DNA of 64,000 bases from Dyadobacter subterraneus (GTDB lineage: Bacteria > Bacteroidota > Bacteroidia > Cytophagales > Spirosomataceae), in the NCBI RefSeq assembly GCF_015221875.1, contig NZ_JACYGY010000001.1, positions 3,946,501-4,010,500 of the forward strand, read 5' to 3'. Below the pieces are notes generated by a model, which was not told where the DNA came from, did no database searches, and saw only the letters and a list, made by a program, of their open reading frames with translations. Numbering within the stretch: position 1 is the first letter of the stretch; each line of letters opens with the position of its first letter. Shown piece by piece: positions 55,384-64,000 of this stretch. Made by a program: the position numbers and the translations under genes.

Positions 55384-56799
55384 ATGACGAAAATCAATTT
55401 CCGCCTTTTGCTGCTGATTCCGTTTCTCACTTTTGCCGGGGCAAATGCCCAGGTCAAACAGCCTGACTGGAAGGCAATTGAACAGGAGACAATGCTGCAT
55501 TTTCAAACACTGCTCAGGATAAATACGAGTGATCCGGGCGGAACAGAGGCACCGGCTGTGGCCTACATGAAATCTGTATTGGAGAAAGAAGGTATCAAAG
55601 TTCAGACTTTTTCACTTGACCCAAACCGCCCGAATTTGGTAGCACGTATAAGCGGGAGCGGCAAAAAACGCCCGGTTCTGATAATGGCACACACCGATGT
55701 TGTCAGTATTGATTCAACCAAATGGACCTATCCTGCTTTTTCTGCCACCCGAAAAGATGGATATGTGTACGGACGCGGCGCTGTGGACGACAAAGATAAT
55801 GTTGCCACGGGCCTTATGCTCATGCTTACTTTGAAACGGTTGAATATTCCGCTGGATCGCGATGTAATCTTTTTGGCAGAATCCGGAGAGGAAGGAAATG
55901 TAAAGTTTGGCATCGATTATATGGTTAAAGAGCACTGGCCGGAAATTGAAGCCGAGTATTGTTTTGCAGAAGGCGGCGGAGTGACCCGTACTGGTGGAAA
56001 AATACAATACGCAGCAGTGGCGACAACAGAAAAAGTACCGCGTGGCGTAAAACTTGTTGCCAGAGGAATTTCCGGACACGGTTCTGTTCCTTTACGCAGT
56101 AATGCCATTGTGCATTTGTCACAGGCTATTGTAAATGTGGCGGCATGGCAAACACCTATGCGTCTGAATGAAACAACCCAGGCTTTTTTTCAAAGACTTG
56201 CAGAAATCAGCTCACCGGAACAAGCTGCACGATACAAGTCAATATTAAGTGGAAAAGACACCGAGACGGCACAGGAATATCTGGCGGTGAACGAACCGCG
56301 TTATTACTCAACGCTGCGCACTTCTATATCGCCCAATATTTTTAAAGGTGGTTACCGCAGCAATGTTATTCCTTCCGAGGCAGAAGCTTCGCTGGATATT
56401 CGTGCGCTGCCGGATGAAGATATGCCCAAGTTGCTCGATGCCATGCGACAGGTAATAAATGATCCGCAGGTGGAGATTATCAGCAGCAGCGCTGCCTCAC
56501 GTCCGGGATCAAAACCAAGCAGCCTGACCACTGAGGCATTTAAAATCGTTGAAGCTGCCGTAAAAAGCACATACAATACCATAACCCTTCCAACAATGCT
56601 TACCGGTGCAACCGACATGTCTTTTCTCCGTGCAAAAGGCATTGCATGCTACGGAATCGGCCCGATGATGGATAGTGAAGATGGTCCAAAAGGTTTCGGT
56701 GCCCACAGTGACCAGGAAAGAATCCTTGAAGAATCACTGCATAAATTTTTAAGATTTCAGTGGGAGGTTATTTCCAATCTGGCGTCGGCAAAAAAATAA
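55384..56799 (+). CDS. Secreted M20-family zinc peptidase
   Basis: The 471-residue product has a signal peptide (LLLLIPFLTFAGANA). Zinc ligands are H103 and D136 in MAHTDVVS and YGRGAVDDKDN, catalytic E169/E170 in AESGEEGN, and a C-terminal His in FGAHSDQERI. A dimerisation insert starts about residue 215 (GVKLVARGISGHGSVPL). It is a dipeptidase or carboxypeptidase-type enzyme of the M20/M25/M40 group, acting in the periplasm. It is a single gene with a downstream hairpin. Confidence 0.93.
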   Translation: MTKINFRLLLLIPFLTFAGANAQVKQPDWKAIEQETMLHFQTLLRINTSDPGGTEAPAVAYMKSVLEKEGIKVQTFSLDPNRPNLVARISGSGKKRPVLIMAHTDVVSIDSTKWTYPAFSATRKDGYVYGRGAVDDKDNVATGLMLMLTLKRLNIPLDRDVIFLAESGEEGNVKFGIDYMVKEHWPEIEAEYCFAEGGGVTRTGGKIQYAAVATTEKVPRGVKLVARGISGHGSVPLRSNAIVHLSQAIVNVAAWQTPMRLNETTQAFFQRLAEISSPEQAARYKSILSGKDTETAQEYLAVNEPRYYSTLRTSISPNIFKGGYRSNVIPSEAEASLDIRALPDEDMPKLLDAMRQVINDPQVEIISSSAASRPGSKPSSLTTEAFKIVEAAVKSTYNTITLPTMLTGATDMSFLRAKGIACYGIGPMMDSEDGPKGFGAHSDQERILEESLHKFLRFQWEVISNLASAKK

Positions 56800-56842
56800 A
56801 CGTTATACAAAGATCATTTTCAGATTTTCAGCCTTTATTTAT

Positions 56843-56881
56843 CCTTCATTTATCATTCCCTCTATGGTTGATAAATGAAGG
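56843..56881. terminator. Bidirectional terminator
   Basis: CCTTCATTTATCA at 56843-56855 pairs perfectly with TGATAAATGAAGG at 56869-56881 over a 13-base loop; ATTTTTATG follows rightward. It lies between the peptidase and the convergent isochorismatase-like gene. Confidence 0.75.
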
Positions 56882-56913
56882 TATTTTTATGTATTTCTTA
56901 ATATCAACCCCTA

Positions 56914-57486
56914 TTATGCCAGTTCTTTTAAAATGGTTTCACAGCTTTTAATCTCAATCTTACCTTTTGTTGGCGTCAAATTGCTCCATACCCAATTATA
57001 ATGTTTAGTAATTTGCTCACCACTTAAATGCGGTTTGTCTGCTGTTGTATGCGCGTCATCTACAATCAGCACGTTGAAGTCTTTTGTCAGGGCTGATTGT
57101 ACACTTGAATCCACACAAAATTCCGTTGCAGCACCCGTAATAATCAAATTTGTAATATTCACCGCTTTTAAACCTGTTTCAAGATCTGTGTTATAAAATA
57201 CGTCATTAGCCGTTTTTTCCAGCAAAATATCTGTTTTCTCAACGATTAAATCTGGCAATAATTCCCAATCAGTAGTCATTGGAACATATTCGTTCTGGGT
57301 ACTTCCGTTATGCTGTACCAAAATCACAGGGATTCCTTTTTTCCGGGATAAATCTGTGATCGCATTAATTCTTTCCAGCACTCCCACCGTATCATAACAA
57401 GGAAATTCAGGACTAAATGAGGCGTTTTGCATATCAATAACCAACAAACAAGTTTGCGTGTTATTGGCATCTGTAATTGGAATCAT
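56914..57486 (-). CDS. Isochorismatase-family cysteine hydrolase
   Basis: The 190-residue product has the catalytic triad of this family: D18 in LLVIDMQNAS, K91 in ILLEKTANDVF, and C124 in TGAATEFCVDSS. Members hydrolyse amides or isochorismate; nicotinamidase is another option but the metal-binding residues typical of it are not obvious. The SRPBCC gene lies 26 bases upstream on the same strand, so the two are probably co-transcribed. Confidence 0.9.
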   Translation of the reverse strand: MIPITDANNTQTCLLVIDMQNASFSPEFPCYDTVGVLERINAITDLSRKKGIPVILVQHNGSTQNEYVPMTTDWELLPDLIVEKTDILLEKTANDVFYNTDLETGLKAVNITNLIITGAATEFCVDSSVQSALTKDFNVLIVDDAHTTADKPHLSGEQITKHYNWVWSNLTPTKGKIEIKSCETILKELA

Positions 57487-57512
57487 CTTACAACTGGTTT
57501 TCCCGAATTCTC

Positions 57513-57938
57513 TTATCCGGCAGATTCAACAATATCCTTTAACATTTTTAAAACCGGGTTTTCTTCTCCTTGCGGCGCTTCCTGAACGGCACCAGGCCTG
57601 TTATCTTCCTGTAAAATTTCAAGTTTTACCTGCCCGTTTTCATCTGTCAAAATGTAATGCATGATGAAATAATTTTCGGGTTTGTCTTCCAGCCCCGGAC
57701 GAGGCGCAAAAAGACTGTACTTTATCAATTCCTTAGGGCGAATTTCTAATATTACTCCCCATTGTTCGAACAGTTTTCCATCCCAGGCAACGCTAAATCT
57801 TATAGTGCTGCCAACTTCCCATGTAGTAACTAATTCACTCCCATATTGCCATAATTTGACAAGTTCAGGTTTTGTAAGCGCATCCCAGACTTTTGAAACG
57901 GAAGCATTTAAGAAAATAGTAGAAAGATTTTTAGCCAT
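57513..57938 (-). CDS. SRPBCC (AHSA1/START-like) domain protein
   Basis: The 141-residue product is a single AHSA1-type helix-grip domain (VWDALTKPELVKLWQY, GSTIRFSVAW, ILEIRPKELIKYSLFAP, LEILQEDNRPGA). These proteins bind hydrophobic ligands in a deep pocket; the ligand is not known. The ATG at 57938 is preferred to an upstream start at 57992, since a TAnnTTTG-like element (57980-57987) lies between. It precedes the isochorismatase-like gene in a likely two-gene operon. Confidence 0.85.
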   Translation of the reverse strand: MAKNLSTIFLNASVSKVWDALTKPELVKLWQYGSELVTTWEVGSTIRFSVAWDGKLFEQWGVILEIRPKELIKYSLFAPRPGLEDKPENYFIMHYILTDENGQVKLEILQEDNRPGAVQEAPQGEENPVLKMLKDIVESAG

Positions 57939-57992
57939 GCTGATATATAGATTGAAAAGTCCGTGTTTTTCGCATTCATCAAATATAAACAA

Positions 57993-58378
57993 AGCGTTGA
58001 CAATAGTTGAATACGATGTATTGAACAGGAATAAATCTTCAAACCAGAAGATATCTGTCCTACGGAATTCAGGTCATTTCAAAAATCTTCGCTATCAAAT
58101 TTTTTATTACCGAAATAGAAATAATTCGTTACTTTTTTCATCCATCCCCGTCTAACGCCAGGTTCATTTAAATCCAAATTATCCATCTGTAAAGAAATTC
58201 TTATAAAAAAAAGTGAATAAGAATGTCAGTCTTCCGAAAACCGGAATACTGATCTTCAAGGTTAAAGTCTTTTGCGAATCAATACACTTTACATCAACAG
58301 AAAAAAATACACAGCGCCGACTTTTCGGCTCTGTCTAAAAACTAAAACTTCAAGGCTAGCCTGTTACATTTTGAAAGT
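57993..58378. other. Intergenic region, no gene seen
   Basis: About 390 AT-rich bases upstream of the divergent SRPBCC and sigma-factor genes. No RNA gene, repeat or complete promoter is seen, apart from the -7 match noted for the SRPBCC gene. Confidence 0.4.
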
Positions 58379-58998
58379 ATGTCTGAAAAACCGTTTAAAG
58401 AAGAATCCCGTGATCAAAATTATACCGATGAAGACTTGGTAAAACTATATGTTCAAACCCAAAACAATAGTTATTTTGAAAAATTATATGAAAGAAATGT
58501 CTGTTTTTTGTAAAAGATTCCGCGAAAGCAGAAGATTTGACGCATGATATTTTTTTCAAATTAATTCTGAGACTCAGCACTTTCAGGGAAGATGCCAAGT
58601 TTTCAACCTGGCTTTATTCCATTACTTACAACCATTGCATGGACCAACTCCGGTCTAATAAAAGAAGTCAGGAAACAGTATATGATGAATCGGTTGAAAT
58701 TCCGGATGACACTACTTTAAATAATCTGTTTGATCATGACGATGTTGAAGCCCGCAAATTTCAGCACACCATGGACCAGCTTACAGTGGATGAAAAAGGG
58801 CTTTTATTGATGAAATATGCTGATGAGCTAAGTATACGCGACATTGCCGAGATACTCAAAGTGACGGAAAGTTCGGTGAAAATGCGATTGTTAAGAACAA
58901 AAGAAAAATTCAGGAACAAGTATATGGAAACGGTTTTCTTCCTGGGAATTTTACTGGTTAAGGTAATAGAATTATTAAGATATTTTTTTGTCAGGTAA
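58379..58998 (+). pseudogene. ECF sigma-70 factor, frame-broken (pseudogene or -1 frameshift)
   Basis: An ATG at 58379 starts a sigma region-2-like N-terminus (DEDLVKLYVQTQNNSYFEKL) that hits TAA at 58511. The rest continues in the -1 frame (58492-58998): KCLFFVKDSAKAEDLTHDIF, FSTWLYSITYNHCMDQLR (region 2), then LTVDEKGLLLMKYADELSIR and VTESSVKMRLLRTKEK (region 4), and a hydrophobic C-terminal tail. The break lies at T TTT TTG (58504-58510), in register as a slippery heptamer directly before the stop. Even after a -1 shift about eight residues of the family are missing (YERN to FFVKD), which points to a deletion. No FecR-type anti-sigma gene follows. Confidence 0.7.
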
Positions 58999-59000
58999 CT

Positions 59001-59322
59001 ATTTTCAATCTGAACAAGACAAATAAGCAAAATCTGGATTGCAGCTGACCTATATAATTTTTTCTATTTAAATATTAAAAAAATTGTGACTTTTTCTGAA
59101 TAGAAGCGTCATATATTCAAAAAACGATTAAATAGTTACCACTTGTTTTTCAGACTAAAAGGCATTAACATTTCATCAGCAAACTATAATCATAAGCTCG
59201 CTTTACTGGCAATTATAACACGCATACAATCAACATAAAAATTAAAATCAAATCCCAAACACATACACTTAAAGTTGTTATCACCTGATTACTTGGCAGT
59301 ATCAAAAATGTGGATTAAACTT
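59001..59322. other. Intergenic region, no gene seen
   Basis: AT-rich stretch downstream of the sigma-factor remnant, without open frames, RNA-like structure or repeats that I can support. Confidence 0.4.
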
Positions 59323-59493
59323 TCAATCTCCCGGCAATTTCCCCGGGAGATTTGCTTTTATCAGGAGCTGCCAGCCCATAAAAACCATCCCCGCACCAAA
59401 TATAAAAATGGTCAGTCCGCTTAGCCATTTAAAAACTTCTGTGATCCCTGATACTTTAAAAATTCGATAGCCTCTCCGATTATTTTCTTTCAC
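59323..59493 (-). CDS. Possible small single-helix membrane protein
   Basis: A GTG at 59493 opens a 56-codon frame with a basic N-terminus (NNRRGYRIFK), one membrane helix (LTIFIFGAGMVFMGW) and a short tail ending KLPGD. A TTG at 59511 could extend it. TACTTTTG (leftward, 59516-59509) matches the -7 element and favours the GTG. The last codons fall in a 10-base hairpin (59325-59334 with 59343-59352) that could end transcription. No family is recognised. Confidence 0.4.
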   Translation of the reverse strand: MKENNRRGYRIFKVSGITEVFKWLSGLTIFIFGAGMVFMGWQLLIKANLPGKLPGD

Positions 59494-59661
59494 ATGTATA
59501 ATATCAACCAAAAGTAAACGGTATTTTCAAAACTGGCATTCAATTCCTCCGTCTGACAAACGCTTTGAAAAGCATCAATTAATTGTATTTTGCAAATTGT
59601 TACATGCCACTTTTACTTTTTAGTGGTTCACAAAACAGAAAAGCACATCAGGCAGTAATAT

Positions 59662-62600
59662 ATGTTTACAAGAATATTCTTAATTGCTTTGATATGCCTG
59701 TGGTTTACCACCGGGCATTCCCAGTCATACTCTGAAAAATATGCAGTCAGTCAATATACCGATGAAAACGGGCTGCCTCAAAATAGTGTTAAAAGTATTG
59801 CAGCGGATAAAAACGGCTTTATTTGGCTTGCTACCGAAAACGGGCTCGTGCGCTTCGACGGCCATCATTTTTATACTTTTGATAAAACCAATTCAAGTTT
59901 ATTAAGTCCAAGATTTTATTCCCTTCTGCCGGACATGACCGGTAATACCAACAGAATTTATGCCATTGGTGATAATTTGGACGATGTTATGCGTATTGAA
60001 AGTCCCAACGCTGTTGATGATTCTCAATATTATACAAAGCAAATTTCACGGGTTCCGCACAGCCACACCGATCACGACAGAACGGCTTCCGGCCTGCCAA
60101 ATAGTTTGATCCAGATGTCGGACAGACTGCTTCACTATTACATGATCCTGGTTCCTTCGCGCATTGGCACGTTTTATATTATACAGAGAAACAAGATCGA
60201 ATTTTTTACCAACTGGAAAAAATCGTGGGATTTTGCTTACAAAACCAGTGATTTTAATGAGTACTTTATTTCAAACGGTACCTTGTTTCGTTTCTCGGCG
60301 GATGGAGATCTGTTAAGATTTAAAGTAGATGGTCTGGAAAAAATTCATCTCGCAGGTGATATGCTTAATGATCGTTCCAACACGGAAGGAAAGAAAAAAA
60401 ATACCATTTTCTGGAATAATGTATCTGATCAGGTTTTCATTAAGTCGGACAAAAAATTCTACTACGTAGATGATATTAAAGCAGGTCAGTGCAACACGCG
60501 CCTGATTTTGGACGGCTTTGACCTTGATGCCAATATCATTCAAACTGCATATTTTGATAAGGAAAAGAATAGACTTTTTCTGGGCAGCTCCACCCTTGGT
60601 CTATTTGTTTTCACAGCCAAGGATTTCCGGACGCTTCGCTTTGGAAATAAGGATTCTGAAAATATATTTTACGCACAAACGGTTTTCGGCAAAAGTCAGG
60701 TTGTTACAGCCCAGGGCAATGTACTTGGACTAATTGATTCCGGCCCTAAAACCGGAGAAATTTACAATAGCATATTACCCTCTGTCAAATCAGGCTACAA
60801 GGGCGACGGTTCCAGTATTGTTACAGATAAAAGGGGAATTATCTGGTCAAAGTCGGGCTACCATCTTTATCAGCACGATGCAAAAGGAGAAAATCTCCTT
60901 CAGCACTGGGACATGGGAGATCAGATTTATACCATGTATGTGGATGATACTGGCCGGATCTGGTTTTCGGTATATCATAAAGGTCTTTACTTTATTGATC
61001 CGGACGGGCCTGCGAAAAAGCCGGCCCCTTTCAAAGGTCCCGTCATTGAGGATATGATGTACATTTCGAAAGGAAATGATCAAAAGCTCTGGCTGATAAC
61101 CCACCATGGATTGTTTTCCGCTGAAATCCAAACAGGTAAGACAGCGGTGGTTCCCGGAACGGAAAAATTAATTATCAGAAGCATTTATATTCCCAGGACG
61201 ACTAAAACCAATGGTTCAGAAAATCCAGGCAATAAAGGGATTTTTATAACAACCATGGGCGATGGAATTTTGTATTACTCCGGGAACAAACTGATACAGC
61301 TACCTCTGGATGCAAACAAGTACATTTCCGCAGCACATTACATTGTGGAAGATAAAAAAGGATTTCTGTGGATACCTACCAACAAGGGATTGTTGCAGTT
61401 TGCAAAAAAGGACTTTCTTCAATTTGTGAAAGAATCTGAAAATGGATGCGAAAAGCCCCAAAAACCGTTTTTTCTATATTACAATAAAGAAAACGGATTT
61501 ATTACCAATGAGTTTAATGGCGGAGGTCAGCCAAGTTATGTACGACTTCCGGATGGCTCTGTTTCACTTCCTTCCATGAACGGCCTGGTGTGGTTTACGC
61601 CGGAAAAGATTAAACCGGAACTTCCTGATAAAAGTTTTTTCTTTGACAGAATTGAAATTCGGGATAAGACAAATTTTATAAAAGGCGATACAATTTTGCT
61701 CGAAAAGGATCCGCAGCGGGTTAGTCTTCACATCGCCTCACCTTATTTTGGCAATAATTATAATACGAATTTATCCTACGCGATAACAAAATCGGATTAT
61801 AAGCCGGCTGCCCCGGACTGGATATATTTGAAATCTGAGGATCCCACCATCCGGTTTTCAGAACTTTCGTCAGGCAAATACACCGTCAGCGTGCGGAAAA
61901 CCAGCGGGTTTGGGGAAGGAAATTATGTTTTCAAAACAATTACTGTCATCATTCCAAAACACTGGTATGAAACATTTCTGTTCAGATTAGCCGTCGCAAT
62001 AATTTTTATAGCAGCCGTTTTTATGTTTATCCGGTCCCGAACCCGTTATCTTAAAAAACAAAACCAGGAGCTGGAAATGAAAATAAAGGCCCGGACGCAA
62101 TCTCTGGAAGAGACGCTGCACCAGCTTCAAATTTCTGAAAAAGAATTGAACAAGCAGATGCATATCAGAACGCGCCTTGTAGCATCCATCAGCCATGATA
62201 TCAGAACGCCCATGAAATTTTTGATATACGCATCCGAAAAGATCGAGCCGCTGATGGATGTCCACAGATATGATCAGGTTGCGCTGATTGGAAAAAATAT
62301 TACGATTTCTGCGAAACAGATCAATCAGCTTCTTGAAAACATGATCCAGTATATCAAAACCCAGTTTAAAGGAGAACATATCAGATTTAGCGAGGTTTTG
62401 CTGTATCCATTGATTAATGAAAAAATCACATTTTTTTCCTCGGCAACCCAGGAGCATCAAAATACTTTTATTCATGAAACCGGGCAGGACGTAACGGTTT
62501 TATCCAATATGCATTTGCTTGGCGTGGTGATACATAATATCATAGATAACGCTAATAAATTTACCTACAACGGTGAGATCCATATTTTTACTGAAACGCA

Positions 62601-62829
62601 TGCGGATAAACTGCACCTGATAATAGCCGACAGCGGCTCCGGCATTTCTTCAAATCTGGCACACTGGCTGAACACAGAGGATGATGTTAACGAAAAAACA
62701 CTCGAAGTTTCGCAGGAATTTAATGGATTGGGGTTGTTGATGATAAAGGAAATTAGTACTATGCTTGGCATTAAGCTTCTGGTTGAAAATGATCATGGAA
62801 CCCGCTTTCATTTGATATTTAATACATAA
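59662..62829 (+). CDS. Propeller-type membrane sensor histidine kinase
   Basis: The 1055-residue product starts with a signal peptide (TRIFLIALICLWFTTGHS). A large periplasmic part has reg_prop repeats (AADKNGFIWLATENGLVRFD, DDTGRIWFSVYHKGLYF, EDKKGFLWIPTNKGLLQF) and a Y_Y_Y-like beta domain, followed by one membrane helix near 775-795, a coiled coil, HisKA with H845 in SISHDIRTPMKF, and HATPase with IIDNANKFTYNGE and IADSGSGIS. It resembles the N-terminal part of hybrid two-component systems but lacks receiver and AraC domains. No response regulator is directly adjacent. Confidence 0.92.
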   Translation: MFTRIFLIALICLWFTTGHSQSYSEKYAVSQYTDENGLPQNSVKSIAADKNGFIWLATENGLVRFDGHHFYTFDKTNSSLLSPRFYSLLPDMTGNTNRIYAIGDNLDDVMRIESPNAVDDSQYYTKQISRVPHSHTDHDRTASGLPNSLIQMSDRLLHYYMILVPSRIGTFYIIQRNKIEFFTNWKKSWDFAYKTSDFNEYFISNGTLFRFSADGDLLRFKVDGLEKIHLAGDMLNDRSNTEGKKKNTIFWNNVSDQVFIKSDKKFYYVDDIKAGQCNTRLILDGFDLDANIIQTAYFDKEKNRLFLGSSTLGLFVFTAKDFRTLRFGNKDSENIFYAQTVFGKSQVVTAQGNVLGLIDSGPKTGEIYNSILPSVKSGYKGDGSSIVTDKRGIIWSKSGYHLYQHDAKGENLLQHWDMGDQIYTMYVDDTGRIWFSVYHKGLYFIDPDGPAKKPAPFKGPVIEDMMYISKGNDQKLWLITHHGLFSAEIQTGKTAVVPGTEKLIIRSIYIPRTTKTNGSENPGNKGIFITTMGDGILYYSGNKLIQLPLDANKYISAAHYIVEDKKGFLWIPTNKGLLQFAKKDFLQFVKESENGCEKPQKPFFLYYNKENGFITNEFNGGGQPSYVRLPDGSVSLPSMNGLVWFTPEKIKPELPDKSFFFDRIEIRDKTNFIKGDTILLEKDPQRVSLHIASPYFGNNYNTNLSYAITKSDYKPAAPDWIYLKSEDPTIRFSELSSGKYTVSVRKTSGFGEGNYVFKTITVIIPKHWYETFLFRLAVAIIFIAAVFMFIRSRTRYLKKQNQELEMKIKARTQSLEETLHQLQISEKELNKQMHIRTRLVASISHDIRTPMKFLIYASEKIEPLMDVHRYDQVALIGKNITISAKQINQLLENMIQYIKTQFKGEHIRFSEVLLYPLINEKITFFSSATQEHQNTFIHETGQDVTVLSNMHLLGVVIHNIIDNANKFTYNGEIHIFTETHADKLHLIIADSGSGISSNLAHWLNTEDDVNEKTLEVSQEFNGLGLLMIKEISTMLGIKLLVENDHGTRFHLIFNT

Positions 62830-63104
62830 TTTCAAATCCCGCATCTACATCTTGCAGCACATGAAAAACCCTCAGACATTTCTTCCAGAATTGTCTTGGC
62901 TTAAAGAGTACTACAAATCAATTTGTTAACAAAAAATGTCATCGATGAAATCTTTTATCAAATCTGTATGCATAATGCGGCCAGCAGAAAAATATTAAAA
63001 AACGTCGCTTTTAAGTATTTCATTTTTCAAAATCAATTGATCAGATTATTATTAACCTTACCCAAACAAGCTATAATTAAACGGTATAAAGCAACCATGT
63101 AAAG
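62830..63104. other. Intergenic region, no gene seen
   Basis: About 275 AT-rich bases between convergent kinase and response-regulator genes. No clear hairpin terminator and no supportable gene are visible. Confidence 0.35.
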
Positions 63105-63512
63105 TCATGATTCGATCCTAATTTGATTTTGTTGCCAGATTTTATTAATAATGTCAATGAGTTTTTCAGTGATGTCACTTTCTTTGGTTACAAACGCCTC
63201 GGCACCTGCGGCCAGAATCTTTTCTTTTGATGAAGAATCATTCATGTTGGAAAACGCGATAATTTTCACCTCAGGCCAATTTGTTTTCAAAATTGCCGCG
63301 GCTTGAAAACCGTCCATAACAGGCATTTCAATATCGAGAATAACAATATCGGGAAGCTGTTCCACCTGGTGCATTTTGTCGATACACTCCTGGCCATCTT
63401 CAGCATCGAACACGACTTCAAAATCATAATTAGCCAGAAGAAAAGCGGTGAAAGTCCGGACCACAGCGCTGTCATCGACTATGGCAATTAAGGGTTGGGA
63501 TAATTGCTGCAT
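63105..63512 (-). CDS. Single-domain response regulator
   Basis: The 135-residue product is only a receiver: D13/D14 in IAIVDDSAVVR, phosphoacceptor D60 in IVILDIEMPVMDG, SNMND in the place of the conserved T/S, and lysine in FVTKESD. The start at 63512 matches the usual receiver start; the longer frame to 63599 adds no known domain. It converges on the propeller-type kinase and could be its partner, but that is not proven. Confidence 0.9.
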   Translation of the reverse strand: MQQLSQPLIAIVDDSAVVRTFTAFLLANYDFEVVFDAEDGQECIDKMHQVEQLPDIVILDIEMPVMDGFQAAAILKTNWPEVKIIAFSNMNDSSSKEKILAAGAEAFVTKESDITEKLIDIINKIWQQNQIRIES

Positions 63513-63891
63513 ATATAAGGTGAGATAATATTTAGTTATTCTTGGCTTATCATTAAAAGAGCATAGCTGCACAGAACCTCTCAGAGTCTGCATAGGCACG
63601 CCGTCGCATGGTTCAACTTACAATTCCCATTCCATAAATGGCCCTAACTATACTTTTCATATCAAACCGCCGCTGTCGCTCAACAGACATTGCGTTTGAT
63701 AAATAGAATTATTTCTACAAATCACGTAATAACCTGTTTAGTAATGATATACTTTAACGTATATCGTATAAATATAGAATTTATTTTACAAAAAACTTCG
63801 CAACAAGATGCTTGGTTTTTGAAAGTTATTTACCGGGTAACAAATTTTTTCCCTTTGAAATTATTAAGGCAATTTTTTCCCGGTTTGACTT
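63513..63891. other. Gene-poor stretch with a short direct repeat
   Basis: About 380 AT-rich bases. AATTTTTTCCC occurs twice (63843-63853 and 63871-63881). A TTG-started frame at 63690-63938 is not supported: no recognisable domain, and it overlaps the leftward reading frame at the edge. Confidence 0.35.
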
Positions 63892-64000
63892 TTACTGAGA
63901 TCGCACCTGTACAGTTTTCATTTTTAATTGTCGATTGACCAATTCCAGGTGGTTGAAATACGGGAACAGAAGAGCGATGTTTTCCCGGATTTTGAAATTT
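63892..64000 (-). CDS. 3' end of an unidentified gene at the right edge
   Basis: Leftward from the window end a frame stays open for 35 codons and stops at TAA (63894-63892). It reads NFKIRENIALLFPYFNHLEL then VNRQLKMKTVQVRSQ, an orderly mix of helical residues rather than typical shadow translation. The family is not recognisable from so little sequence. Confidence 0.35.
   Translation of the reverse strand, partial: NFKIRENIALLFPYFNHLELVNRQLKMKTVQVRSQ

Noticed and set aside
63843..63881. Two copies of AATTTTTTCCC considered as an attachment site
   Set aside because: Too short and low in complexity; no integrase or tRNA is nearby.
63690..63938. 82-codon TTG-started frame near the right edge
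   Set aside because: AT-rich translation full of I, F and N, with no start signal, overlapping a better leftward frame.

Overview
The window reads as chromosomal DNA of a free-living, Gram-negative Bacteroidota, most like a member of the Cytophagales (Dyadobacter-like). That placement is inferred from gene content: a SusC/SusD pair, LytTR/LytS-type two-component systems, PAS-rich histidine kinases, a GH92 mannosidase, an arylsulfatase, and promoters with the Bacteroidota -7 element TAnnTTTG. AT-rich intergenic DNA and many perfect bidirectional hairpin terminators at convergent gene ends fit the same picture. I see no rRNA, tRNA, CRISPR array, insertion sequence or phage genes.

Layout. 1-3.6 kb: 3' part of a SusC-type TonB-dependent transporter plus its SusD-like lipoprotein. 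3.66-5.9 kb: a small accessory patch with an excisionase-fold antitoxin/PIN toxin pair behind a textbook promoter, next to a GntR regulator that stops halfway through its sensor domain and two small uncharacterised genes. 6.1-8.0 kb: LytS-type kinase and LytTR regulator. 8.1-11.8 kb: purL. 11.9-17.5 kb: FAD monooxygenase with AraC regulator, an OmpA-like protein, a DHA2 drug exporter and a lipoprotein-like protein. 17.6-19.75 kb: a Tm-1-like ATP-binding protein and a PEP-hydrolase-like TIM barrel in one operon. 20.3-23.2 kb: a His-rich small membrane protein and a TonB receptor. 23.4-31 kb: serine hydrolase, MetE-like enzyme, hypotheticals and arylsulfatase. 31-34.3 kb: receiver protein and a five-PAS kinase. 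34.3-46 kb: zinc alcohol dehydrogenase, alpha/beta hydrolase, a polytopic membrane protein, divergent GH92 and propeller/toroid proteins, MYG1, HU and a CPA1 antiporter.

46.6-52.6 kb is the most interesting region. A LytTR regulator and LytS-type kinase precede a 45-residue peptide gene that was not called as a gene in the input. The peptide has a Bacteroidota lanthipeptide-style leader but no cysteine. It overlaps by four bases a receiver domain that has lost all phosphorylation residues, and a full-length LanB-type dehydratase follows. No cyclase, protease or exporter is present. CGACCA repeats lie upstream of both the regulator and the peptide. I infer a locally controlled RiPP operon that makes a dehydrated, non-lanthionine peptide or depends on a cyclase elsewhere.

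52.6-64 kb: a PAS kinase convergent with the dehydratase, an M20 peptidase, an isochorismatase-like hydrolase, an SRPBCC protein, a frame-broken ECF sigma factor with an in-frame T TTT TTG heptamer just before the stop, a small membrane protein, a propeller-type sensor kinase, a single-domain response regulator, and the 3' end of an unidentified gene at the right edge.
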